From Desulfobacterales bacterium (GTDB lineage: Bacteria > Desulfobacterota > Desulfobacteria > Desulfobacterales > C00003106), in the NCBI GenBank assembly GCA_030613165.1, contig JAUWMN010000088.1, positions 1 to 6,969 of the forward strand: 6,969 bases of DNA. Direction: 5' to 3'. The notes below the pieces were generated by a model. It worked only from the letters and a program-made list of their open reading frames with translations. It ran no database searches and had not been told where the DNA came from. The stretch's first letter is position 1. Every line of letters starts with the position of its first letter. Position numbers and translations under genes: made by a program. Below are positions 1-5,841 of this stretch, piece by piece.

Positions 1-2
1 AA

Positions 3-8
3 AAGGAG
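3..8 (+). promoter_or_regulatory. Ribosome binding site of secD (fixes TTG start)
   Basis: AAGGAG lies 6 nt before the TTG at 15. It is the strongest Shine-Dalgarno match near the 5' end. No ATG lies nearby in frame, and translation from this TTG gives the expected short positively charged N-terminus before TM1. Together these make TTG the likely real start. Confidence 0.8.
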
Positions 9-14
9 TACCAA

Positions 15-1607
15 TTGAAGACTTTCAAATGGCGTGCCATTTTGATCCTGGCGATAATTGTGGTTGCTTGTGTATACGTATTGCCATCATTTGGTGTGCC
101 TGCATGGTGGCCTAATCTACTACCCTCGGAAAAGATCCATCTCGGCTTAGACCTGCAGGGGGGTATGCACTTGGTGCTGGAAGTGGAATCAGACAAAGCG
201 GTTGAAAGCGCTATGGAGCGGATATCACAAGAACTCAAGACAGCGCTCATAAAGGCCAAAATCAGATACAGAGATCTTGATCGTATTAACGGGGACAAGA
301 TTAGGCTCAGGATCTTAAATCCGGATCAAACATCTTCTTTTGAGGATGTTATAGAGAAGTCGTTTGGGATACTCGAGATCGCCTCAAAGGATACAAACGG
401 GGATGAACCTACGTTTCAACTGGCCCTCAAAGAGGAAGAAGCGGGATACATCAGAAAAATGGCGGTTGATCAGGGATTGGAGACGATCCGTAACCGTATT
501 GATCAATTTGGTGTGAGTGAGCCTGATATCCGTCCGCAGGGGGAAAATCGGATATTGATACAACTGCCGGGGATCAAGGATCCCAAAAGAGCAATTGAGT
601 TGATAGGAAAGACAGCATTATTAGAGTTCAAAATGGTCGATGACGACCACAGTCTTAAGGACGCTCTTAAGGGGATCATTCCACCAGGCGATGAGATACT
701 GACTGAAGTGGAGGTGGATCCCGTGACCAAACAGGAGAGAAGGATTCCCTATTTAATTAAGAAAAGAACGTATCTCACGGGTGAGTATCTGACCGATGCC
801 AGGGTCCAGATCGACTCCCAGTACAATGAGCCGTATGTATCGATTGAATTTGATAAAAAAGGGGCGAGATTATTTGAACAGGTAACCGGCGCAAATGTGA
901 AAAAACGCCTTGCCATTGTTCTTGACGGACATGTCTATTCCGCTCCTGTTATTCAAGAAAAGATTTCCGGAGGTCAGGCACGAATTACCGGCAATTTTAC
1001 CACCGAAGAAGCCCACGACCTTGCGATCGTGCTCAGGGCCGGAGCGCTTCCCGCGCCTGTTAAGATCCTGGAAGAGCGTACTGTGGGCCCATCTTTAGGA
1101 CGTGATTCAATCGAAAGCGGAATCTCTTCTATACTTATTGGCGGTATTTTAGTGGTCTTGTTTATCCTTATTTATTACAAAGGGGCTGGTCTTATAGCAA
1201 ATACCGCGCTCTTTTTAAATATTATCCTGATTGCGGCTGTCCTTGCGGCATTCAGGGCGACACTGACTCTCCCAGGGATTGCCGGTATCATCTTAACGAT
1301 TGGTATGGCTGTGGATGCGAACGTTATTATATTTGAGCGGATTCGCGAGGAGATTCGCCTCGGAAAGACTCCCAGGGCTGCTGTAGACGGGGGATATTCC
1401 AAAGCGATTCTCACGATCCTGGATGCCAATATTACCACCTTGATAGCAGCGCTGGTCCTGTTTCAATTCGGCACGGGTCCGGTAAAAGGATTTGCCGTTA
1501 CCTTAAGTATCGGTATTCTGGCAAGTCTTTTTACCTCGATTATAGTCTCACGGCTTATTTTTGATTACTTTCTCCTCCAGCGGAAGGTTAAGCAGATCAG
1601 TATTTAG
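15..1607 (+). CDS. secD: Protein translocase subunit SecD
   Basis: SecD is an inner-membrane RND-type subunit that, with SecF, uses the proton motive force to help SecYEG release and pull proteins on the periplasmic side. The 530-residue length is normal for bacterial SecD without extra domains. TM1 spans about residues 8-23 and is followed by the family motif LGLDLQGG (43-50). A large periplasmic P1 region comes next, ending near the conserved RTVGPSLG (355-362). Five further membrane segments follow between about 370 and 517. The TM4 motif GMAVDANV (430-437) contains the conserved aspartate D434, equivalent to the proton-pathway aspartate of E. coli SecD (family knowledge). Translation starts at TTG with an AAGGAG site 6 nt upstream. 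secF follows after 28 nt, so the two are surely co-transcribed. The operon promoter, and yajC which often precedes secD, would lie left of the window and cannot be seen. No truncation or frameshift is visible. Confidence 0.97.
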   Translation: MKTFKWRAILILAIIVVACVYVLPSFGVPAWWPNLLPSEKIHLGLDLQGGMHLVLEVESDKAVESAMERISQELKTALIKAKIRYRDLDRINGDKIRLRILNPDQTSSFEDVIEKSFGILEIASKDTNGDEPTFQLALKEEEAGYIRKMAVDQGLETIRNRIDQFGVSEPDIRPQGENRILIQLPGIKDPKRAIELIGKTALLEFKMVDDDHSLKDALKGIIPPGDEILTEVEVDPVTKQERRIPYLIKKRTYLTGEYLTDARVQIDSQYNEPYVSIEFDKKGARLFEQVTGANVKKRLAIVLDGHVYSAPVIQEKISGGQARITGNFTTEEAHDLAIVLRAGALPAPVKILEERTVGPSLGRDSIESGISSILIGGILVVLFILIYYKGAGLIANTALFLNIILIAAVLAAFRATLTLPGIAGIILTIGMAVDANVIIFERIREEIRLGKTPRAAVDGGYSKAILTILDANITTLIAALVLFQFGTGPVKGFAVTLSIGILASLFTSIIVSRLIFDYFLLQRKVKQISI

Positions 1608-1635
1608 AAGATATTAAAAACGAATCGGAGAAATC

Positions 1636-2721
1636 ATGGAGTTAATTAAACCGAACGTCAACATAGACTTTGTTGGAAAACGTAAGATAGCCTTTATTGT
1701 GTCTCTGACACTGGTTATTATAAGCATTGCCTCTCTGGTAATGAAAGGCGGCCCCAACTATGGTATTGATTTTGCCGGAGGAATGCTGATTCAGATAAAA
1801 TTTTCGCAGTCGATCACTCCCGGCGATATCAAAGAAATCCTCAGTACTGTAGGCGTTGAAAATGCTTCTGTACAACAGTTTGGAGACGTTGAGGAAAATG
1901 AATACCTTATACGAGCCGAAAAAACATCTGAAACTTCGGAAAGACTCGCCGATAAACTCAAGGGAAAGCTTGATACCACATATCCCGACAATAAAGTAGA
2001 AGTCCGCAGAGTGGAAATGGTCGGTCCCAAGGTGGGAAAGGACCTCCGTGAAAAGGCCCTTCAAGCCTTGTTCGCTGCTATTCTCTTGATTGCCGTCTAC
2101 ATTTCGGGAAGATTCGAATCAAAATGGATCACCGGTATCATTGTTGCGTTGGTGCTGTTGATTGCGATTTACTTCTTTTCTATGTTTCATATGCATATCC
2201 CGACCTTAATTGTCCTTGCTCTCTTAGTCACGTTGGGACTTTGCGTCTATCTGGAACTTAGATATGCTCTGGGAGCTATTGTCGCATTGATCCATGATGT
2301 GATAATTACGATGGGCATTTTTTCGCTGCTCGACAAAGAGTTCACCCTACCCATTGTCGCGGCGCTCTTGACTATCATAGGGTATTCTCTGAACGATACC
2401 ATTATCGTATACGACAGAATCCGGGAAAACCTGCGCAAATACCACAAAGAGGCGTATGATACAATTATCAACAAAAGTATCAATCAGACATTAAGCCGAA
2501 CCATCCTTACCTCTGTGACAACACTTATGGTGGTGGTGTCCCTTTTTATATTCGGAGGAGGAATCATTCACGATTTTGCCTTTGCCATGATTATAGGGAT
2601 CGTTGTAGGAACCTATTCCTCCATCTACGTAGCAAGTCCAATCCTAATTCTATTGCGGAAAGGCACGGCTGCCAAGGGGGCGATTTCAAGCAAAGGACGT
2701 TCGAAATTTGTTTTAAGATAG
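1636..2721 (+). CDS. secF: Protein translocase subunit SecF with extra membrane insertion
   Basis: SecF is the partner of SecD in the SecDF complex that assists Sec-dependent export. Visible landmarks are TM1 (about 18-36), the motif YGIDFAGG (42-49), the periplasmic head, VGPKVG (129-134), the TM3 start ALGAIVALIHDV (211-222), the TM4 motif GYSLNDTIIVYDRIREN (249-265), and TM5-TM6 (about 290-340). At 361 residues it is roughly 40-60 longer than typical SecF (family knowledge). The excess sits between TM2 and TM3: residues about 162-207 add two hydrophobic helices (about 165-184 and 188-206). This unit looks like a duplication, because E161-x-K-W-x-x-G-x-I-V-A-L (ending L172) recurs 46 residues later as E207-x-R-Y-x-x-G-x-I-V-A-L (ending L218). 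Eight rather than six membrane spans are therefore predicted, which keeps the topology unchanged. The ATG start has GGAG at 1627-1630, 5 nt upstream. The gene sits 28 nt after secD and 13 nt before the HAMP gene. Identity is secure; the role of the insertion is unknown. Confidence 0.96.
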   Translation: MELIKPNVNIDFVGKRKIAFIVSLTLVIISIASLVMKGGPNYGIDFAGGMLIQIKFSQSITPGDIKEILSTVGVENASVQQFGDVEENEYLIRAEKTSETSERLADKLKGKLDTTYPDNKVEVRRVEMVGPKVGKDLREKALQALFAAILLIAVYISGRFESKWITGIIVALVLLIAIYFFSMFHMHIPTLIVLALLVTLGLCVYLELRYALGAIVALIHDVIITMGIFSLLDKEFTLPIVAALLTIIGYSLNDTIIVYDRIRENLRKYHKEAYDTIINKSINQTLSRTILTSVTTLMVVVSLFIFGGGIIHDFAFAMIIGIVVGTYSSIYVASPILILLRKGTAAKGAISSKGRSKFVLR

Positions 2722-2734
2722 TAGGTAAAACAAT

Positions 2735-3187
2735 ATGAAATGGAAAAAAAAGCGGCTTAATTATCTGATTGATAAATCTTTTCAATTGCGCTTGCTGTAC
2801 ATGACGATTATTTCCCTGGTGGTTTTTACCGTTTTTGTAGGCTGGCAGGTCTTCTACGCCATGTGGCCGATTATCGTACGTGAGGCCCCGACGTTTAGAG
2901 TCGAAATTATCAGGATTGATTTTTTACTTAGATTATTACACTTTAGCGTTCCTGTTTTGTTAGTTATTGGTATACTTGTCGTCATTTTTTCTCACCGGAT
3001 CGTGGGGCCGATTTACCGTGTTAAACAAACGCTTGATGATTTGATTGAAGGAAAGGATGTTCGAGCGGTGCGGTTCAGGAAAAAAGATGAATTTCAATCC
3101 CTTGTTCCAAGGTTAAACAAGGTGATTCAGTTAGTAAAAGAACTCAGGGCCGAAGCTGATCGTGGTGATTCTGCAAAAAGCGCCTGA
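2735..3187 (+). CDS. Two-TM HAMP-domain membrane protein, no output domain
   Basis: This 150-residue protein has a basic N-terminus (KWKKKR, 2-7), a first membrane segment at about 19-42, a short external loop of about 20 residues, and a second membrane segment at about 64-86. A HAMP domain follows directly (about 87-137). It carries the expected proline (P92, in IVGPIYRV), a first amphipathic helix, a loop, and a DEF motif (118-120) opening the second helix. The chain ends 13 residues later, with no kinase, methyl-accepting or cyclase domain. HAMP normally relays signals from a membrane sensor to such an output, so here it may act as a partner of another protein or of the translocon; that is inference. 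The ATG lies 13 nt after the secF stop with AGGT (2723-2726) upstream, so it is probably the third gene of the secDF operon. I give no gene symbol because I cannot tie it to a named family. Confidence 0.85.
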   Translation: MKWKKKRLNYLIDKSFQLRLLYMTIISLVVFTVFVGWQVFYAMWPIIVREAPTFRVEIIRIDFLLRLLHFSVPVLLVIGILVVIFSHRIVGPIYRVKQTLDDLIEGKDVRAVRFRKKDEFQSLVPRLNKVIQLVKELRAEADRGDSAKSA

Positions 3188-3202
3188 TGAGCCCCTTTTT
3201 GC
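3173..3202 (+). terminator. Probable terminator of the secD-secF-HAMP operon
   Basis: GCAAAAAG (3173-3180) and CTTTTTGC (3195-3202) are perfect 8-bp inverted arms around a 14-nt loop that contains the TGA stop of the HAMP gene. The five Ts lie inside the right arm rather than after the stem, so this is not a textbook intrinsic terminator. Its position at the operon end supports the call. Confidence 0.4.
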
Positions 3203-3284
3203 CCGCAGTCCTTGCCATCTGCTTAAGTTCTATTGTGACCCACAACCCGCCCCTGCTTTGACGTTACCCTCACCTTTGATGGCG

Positions 3285-3296
3285 TCGTAAAAAGTC
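3285..3296 (+). repeat. Left copy of 12-mer TCGTAAAAAGTC
   Basis: The 12-mer TCGTAAAAAGTC occurs here and again at 4714-4725 in the same orientation. The two bracket the segment holding the AAA+ ATPase gene and tRNA-Met. A small inverted repeat overlaps this copy (AAAAGT 3290-3295 with ACTTTT 3301-3306). I have the impression that this motif is a common intergenic repeat in Desulfobacterota genomes, but that is from memory and unverified. Confidence 0.6.
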
Positions 3297-3363
3297 CGAT
3301 ACTTTTCAATTTAATGTTATATTACGCTTGACATTAGGGATAATTGGGAGTTATCCTCCTAAT

Positions 3364-4563
3364 ATGCGACAATCGTCGAAGTTGATAGAACGACCACGTC
3401 TGATGAACCAGACACTCCAATTTCTGGATGAGGCTCCGGTTACTGTTCTGCTTGGTGCCCGTCAGACAGGAAAGACTACTCTGGCACAAATGGTGGCCGA
3501 AATTTTCGAAAACCGAACTGGTGCAGCGGTTCATCGTTTCGACTTGGAGAGAGCGGCTTCACGTGCTGCCCTTTCAACACCTGAAATTACCCTTGAATCA
3601 TTACGCGGTCTGATTGTCATAGACGAGATACAGCGCATACCCCAGCTTTTCGAAACTTTGCGCCCACTGGCCGACCGGGCTAATGCGCCTGCGCGGTTTA
3701 TGGTCTTGGGAAGCGCATCGCCCGGATTGGTACGCGGCGTCTCGGAATCGCTGGCTGGTCGCGCTTTGTTTGTACAGGTGCCCGGTTTCGGAATGGACGA
3801 GTTAAGCGCTAATGCACAGGACTCTTTATGGATTCGCGGTGGATTTCCCCGCTCGTGGCTGGCTTCATCGGAAGGAGCGAGCCGTCGATGGCGGGAAGCG
3901 TTTATTGCAACTTTTTTGGAGCGCGATATTCCACAGCTTGGGATTCGAGTCCCGTCTGAAACTCTTCGCCGTTTTTGGACGATGCTGGCACACTATCACG
4001 GACAGACATGGAACGCCTCGGAGCTGGCGCGTTCACTTGCCACCTCTCCGAAGACAGCTCTCTACTATCGTGATATCCTTGCCGGCAGTTACGTGCTGCG
4101 CGTGCTGCCTCCCTGGCTTGAAAACCTTAAAAAACGGCAGGTAAAATCGCCAAAGATATATATTCGAGACAGCGGGTTGCTGCACACGCTTTTGGGAATT
4201 GATGATATGGCAGCCTTGCGTTCGCACCCACGTTACGGCGCTTCGTGGGAAGGGTTTGCCCTTGAGCAGTTACTGACACTGTTAGGATCGGATAATGCAT
4301 ATTTTTGGAGCACTCAGCGTGGCGCTGAGCTTGATCTTTTACTTTTCCGCGCAGGTATGCGTTGGGGCTTTGAGTTTAAGTGCACCGATGCCCCGACTAT
4401 GACAAAATCGATTCACATCGCGCTTAATGATCTTTGTTTGGACAGGCTTTATATCGTTTACCCCGGGGAAAAACATTACCGGCTTCATGATAAAGTGGAA
4501 GCGATTCCATTAGCAGAATGTGAAAAGCTACAGAAGATATGGCTTGGGAAGAGATGGGGGTGA
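3364..4563 (+). CDS. AAA+ family ATPase with DUF4143 C-terminal domain
   Basis: From the ATG at 3364 the product is 399 residues. The N-terminal half is a P-loop ATPase: Walker A GARQTGKT (31-38), Walker B LIVIDE (83-88), a sensor-like VLGSAS (114-119), and the conserved LAGR (130-133). The C-terminal half matches the DUF4143 style: FLERDIPQLG (184-193), YIRDSGLLH (266-274), WEGFALEQL (295-303), then AELD (321-324) and WGFEFK (334-339). The pattern E296, D324, E337-x-K339 resembles a PD-(D/E)XK nuclease-like core, to which I believe DUF4143 is related; nuclease activity is not implied. The family is abundant and mobile in bacteria and archaea, and its cellular role is unclear. The frame also runs back to a TTG at 3328, but that TTG has no ribosome binding site and lies in a TTGACA sequence. 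GGGAG (3346-3350) lies 13 nt before the ATG, a long spacing. Codon choice looks richer in GC than in the neighbours, and the gene stands alone, which suggests horizontal acquisition. Confidence 0.9.
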   Translation: MRQSSKLIERPRLMNQTLQFLDEAPVTVLLGARQTGKTTLAQMVAEIFENRTGAAVHRFDLERAASRAALSTPEITLESLRGLIVIDEIQRIPQLFETLRPLADRANAPARFMVLGSASPGLVRGVSESLAGRALFVQVPGFGMDELSANAQDSLWIRGGFPRSWLASSEGASRRWREAFIATFLERDIPQLGIRVPSETLRRFWTMLAHYHGQTWNASELARSLATSPKTALYYRDILAGSYVLRVLPPWLENLKKRQVKSPKIYIRDSGLLHTLLGIDDMAALRSHPRYGASWEGFALEQLLTLLGSDNAYFWSTQRGAELDLLLFRAGMRWGFEFKCTDAPTMTKSIHIALNDLCLDRLYIVYPGEKHYRLHDKVEAIPLAECEKLQKIWLGKRWG

Positions 4564-4611
4564 GGTCTTCACGGAGTCGTATAGGGGTTTCAATTCCTTC
4601 AAAATTAAAGT

Positions 4612-4688
4612 TGGGGGCGATGCAGGGATTTGAACCCCGGACACTACGGATATGAGCCGTATGCTCTAACCGACTGAGCTACATCGCC
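4612..4688 (-). tRNA. tRNA-Met (anticodon CAU)
   Basis: On the minus strand the acceptor arms GGCGATG and CATCGCC pair in 7 of 7 positions. The D stem is GCTC/GAGC. The anticodon stem TACGG/CCGTA encloses loop CTCATAT, with the anticodon at 4652-4654. The T stem has loop TTCAAAT. The 3' CCA appears to be encoded (4612-4614). The CAU anticodon could also serve the lysidine-modified tRNA-Ile2. I prefer elongator Met because the anticodon arm resembles deltaproteobacterial tRNA-Met genes as I remember them. An initiator is unlikely because position 1 pairs normally and the stem lacks the three G-C pairs typical of initiators. Position 73 is C, where A is expected. I see no strong promoter of its own; it may be read through from the minus-strand gene upstream. 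Confidence 0.92.
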
Positions 4689-4713
4689 ATAATCTGAATT
4701 AAATTTGACTGTT

Positions 4714-4725
4714 TCGTAAAAAGTC
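4714..4725 (+). repeat. Right copy of 12-mer TCGTAAAAAGTC
   Basis: This is an exact second copy of the 12-mer at 3285-3296, in the same orientation. It lies 25 nt beyond the 5' end of the minus-strand tRNA-Met. The flanks outside the 12-mer are not obviously alike, so it is a short dispersed motif rather than a long element end. Confidence 0.6.
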
Positions 4726-4747
4726 TTTGATGAGCTTATTTTGGTCT

Positions 4748-4819
4748 TATTATCTGTCACTTATCATCTATCATTGGGCATTTATCATTAAAAATGACAG
4801 ATGACAAATGTAAAATGAT
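4748..4819. repeat. Head-to-head array of degenerate 7-bp repeats
   Basis: Read in sevens, the plus strand gives TATTATC, TGTCACT, TATCATC, TATCATT, GGGCATT and TATCATT (4748-4789 with a 7-bp step). It then turns into the complementary orientation as AAATGAC, AGATGAC, AAATGTA and AAATGAT (4792-4819). The two halves face each other around 4790. They can also pair as an imperfect hairpin (4752-4762 with 4792-4802, one mismatch). The last unit overlaps the stop codon of the minus-strand gene. Short heptamer arrays are known as expanding and decaying intergenic repeats in some bacteria, such as the STRR type of cyanobacteria. The 255 bases between the ATPase stop and this gene hold only the tRNA, a 12-mer copy and this array. 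Confidence 0.65.
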
Positions 4820-5421
4820 CAATCCTTTCCCCCTACTCTCTGGTCATCTTCCAGGAGACGTTCAGGGTGGGTATATATATCAGAAGTAGTCGGAGTTTGC
4901 AAGGGGAGTGATTCCTTAGTAGTACCCACTTCCCGCCCAAAAATCTTTTGATTAATCTCCGTGACAAACTCATTTATTGTCGGCATTACCGTATCCATCC
5001 CCTTGCTCTGATTATAGATAGTCACGGCAGGGATCTGGTTTTGAATATCAACCAGTCTTCCGTCTATGCTGATATTCTCCCCAATGACGGTCAAGCTGCC
5101 AAACAGTACGTAATGCGCCTCTAACTTTTCTCCGATGGAACGAGCGCTTTTTTCATCGATCTCACCCGATATTCCCTTTAACGCCTCTTGTGTTTTATAC
5201 TTATCAACCACGATCACCTTTCCTTCCCAAGCTAATCGGGAGGTAAGCATATCGCTGAGGCCTTCCCTCAAATAGGTCAAATCCTCGGCGGCATTTATCT
5301 TAAAAGGCAAAATAACAACCTTTGAAGGTGTGCCGGCCAGAGAATAGCCAATATGAACCAAAAGGAGCCAGGCAAGCCCTACCAGGAGCATATTATATAT
5401 TTGACGAACGCAATTCTTCAT
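4819..5421 (-). CDS. Secreted FlgO/CsgG-like N-terminal domain protein, short form
   Basis: The ATG at 5421 gives 200 residues. The N-terminus is a signal peptide: K2 and R6, a hydrophobic core at about 11-28, and probable cleavage after SLA (27-29). No lipobox cysteine is present. The mature part begins with a strand KVVILPF (34-40), a helix ending in TSRLAWEG (60-67), VIVVD (69-73), and YVLFGSL (104-110) followed by GENISIDGRLVDI (114-126). This is the pattern of FlgO, CsgG and TolB-N-like periplasmic modules (family resemblance seen by eye). In Desulfobacterota I recall this module heading longer surface proteins with FG-GAP/VCBS repeats. Here it is followed only by a polar, probably disordered tail (about 165-200), so it may be a truncated relative. 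The frame extends to a TTG at 5439, but that would fall at the predicted transcription start, so the ATG is preferred. Function is unknown; periplasmic or outer-envelope location is likely. Confidence 0.75.
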   Translation of the reverse strand: MKNCVRQIYNMLLVGLAWLLLVHIGYSLAGTPSKVVILPFKINAAEDLTYLREGLSDMLTSRLAWEGKVIVVDKYKTQEALKGISGEIDEKSARSIGEKLEAHYVLFGSLTVIGENISIDGRLVDIQNQIPAVTIYNQSKGMDTVMPTINEFVTEINQKIFGREVGTTKESLPLQTPTTSDIYTHPERLLEDDQRVGGKD

Positions 5422-5446
5422 AGTTATGCCGATTTTCAAAACATTC

Positions 5447-5476
5447 TATATACAACCGTATGCAAAGCTCAGTCAA
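5447..5476 (-). promoter_or_regulatory. Predicted sigma-70 promoter of the minus-strand secreted protein gene
   Basis: Read on the minus strand, a -35 TTGACT (5471-5476) and a -10 TATATA (5447-5452) are separated by 18 bp. Transcription would start near 5440, leaving an untranslated leader of about 19 nt before the ATG at 5421. No clear Shine-Dalgarno sequence is present in that leader. Confidence 0.5.
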
Positions 5477-5486
5477 GAACAAACGA

Positions 5487-5509
5487 ATCAAAAATATCTT
5501 ATTTTTGAT
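5487..5509. repeat. Perfect 10-bp-arm palindrome in the divergent promoter region
   Basis: ATCAAAAATA (5487-5496) is followed by TCT and its exact reverse complement TATTTTTGAT (5500-5509). It lies 10 bp upstream of the leftward -35 box and 29 bp upstream of the rightward tRNA -35 box. The site could be an operator for a dimeric regulator or an AT-rich upstream element; the sequence alone cannot decide. Confidence 0.55.
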
Positions 5510-5538
5510 AATATGTAAAGCTATCGCCTACTAAAGCG

Positions 5539-5567
5539 TTGACGATAGATTCACGAAGTGTTATAAA
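5539..5567 (+). promoter_or_regulatory. Sigma-70 promoter of the tRNA-Ser pair
   Basis: A -35 TTGACG (5539-5544) and a -10 TATAAA (5562-5567) are separated by the ideal 17 bp, each with a single departure from consensus. Transcription would begin around 5574, about 5 nt before the mature tRNA-Ser end at 5579. This is a very short leader, as is common for tRNA operons. Confidence 0.85.
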
Positions 5568-5578
5568 TCAGGCTTCCA

Positions 5579-5664
5579 GGAGGGATGGCCGAGTGGTTGA
5601 AGGCGGCGGTCTTGAAAACCGTTGAGCGAAAGCTCCGTGGGTTCGAATCCTACTCCCTCCGCCA
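5579..5664 (+). tRNA. tRNA-Ser (anticodon UGA)
   Basis: The acceptor arms GGAGGGA (5579-5585) and TCCCTCC (5654-5660) pair perfectly, with G73 and an encoded CCA (5662-5664). The anticodon loop CTTGAAA (5611-5617) carries TGA at 5613-5615. The long variable arm GAGC-gaaa-GCTC is characteristic of a class II serine tRNA, and G73 is the expected serine discriminator. It is the first gene behind a near-consensus promoter. Confidence 0.98.
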
Positions 5665-5690
5665 GAAAAAAAGAGACCTTTGAAAAACGC

Positions 5691-5783
5691 GGAGAGATGG
5701 CCGAGCTGGCTGAAGGCGCTCGCCTGCTAAGCGAGTGTAGGGGGAAACTTCTACCGAGGGTTCGAATCCCTCTCTCTCCGCCA
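5691..5783 (+). tRNA. tRNA-Ser (anticodon GCU)
   Basis: The acceptor arms GGAGAGA and TCTCTCC pair perfectly, with G73 and an encoded CCA (5781-5783). The anticodon stem CTCGC/GCGAG holds loop CTGCTAA, with GCT at 5726-5728. The long variable arm can form GTAGGGG-gaaa-CTTCTAC with two G-T pairs. It lies 26 nt after the first tRNA-Ser and surely shares its transcript, so one operon supplies readers for UCN and AGY serine codons. Confidence 0.98.
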
Positions 5784-5812
5784 CTCTTTCTCTCGAGACC
5801 TTTCATCCGCTC

Positions 5813-5841
5813 TTGACACATCTATATTTTTAGCCTAACAC
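5813..5841 (+). promoter_or_regulatory. Possible promoter downstream of the tRNA-Ser genes
   Basis: A perfect -35 hexamer TTGACA (5813-5818) is followed after 17 bp by TAACAC (5836-5841), a poor -10 match at 3 of 6. It would drive the leucine-rich mini-ORF and possibly the gene at 6009. The weak -10 keeps this tentative. Confidence 0.3.

Noticed and set aside
1642..2064. A 140-codon minus-strand frame inside secF
   Set aside because: It lies wholly antisense to a clearly coding gene and has no recognisable motifs or start signal.
3328..3363. TTG start of the ATPase at 3328, 12 codons before the ATG
   Set aside because: No ribosome binding site precedes it, the extra residues do not look family-like, and the TTG is part of a TTGACA sequence. 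That TTGACA has no good -10 box at 16-18 bp, so I did not call a promoter either.
4584..4600. GGTTTCAATTCCTTC-like stretch resembling a CRISPR repeat end
   Set aside because: It occurs once only, with no second copy, no spacers and no cas genes.
4612..4634. tRNA-Met 3' end as an attachment site with a second att copy
   Set aside because: I found no repeat of this 3' segment elsewhere in the window and no integrase gene, so an attachment site is not supported here.
5791..5798. TCTCGAGA palindrome after the second tRNA as a terminator
   Set aside because: It is an 8-bp dyad without a loop or T-tract and cannot form a terminator hairpin.
5622..5816. A 64-codon plus-strand frame across the tRNA-Ser pair
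   Set aside because: It runs straight through both tRNAs, and its sequence is tRNA stems read as codons.
5561..5821. An 86-codon minus-strand open frame with GERGIRTLG- and AEGVGFEPT-like phrases
   Set aside because: It is antisense to the two tRNA-Ser genes. These phrases are well known spurious translations of tRNA-Ser complements found in databases, so it is not a gene.
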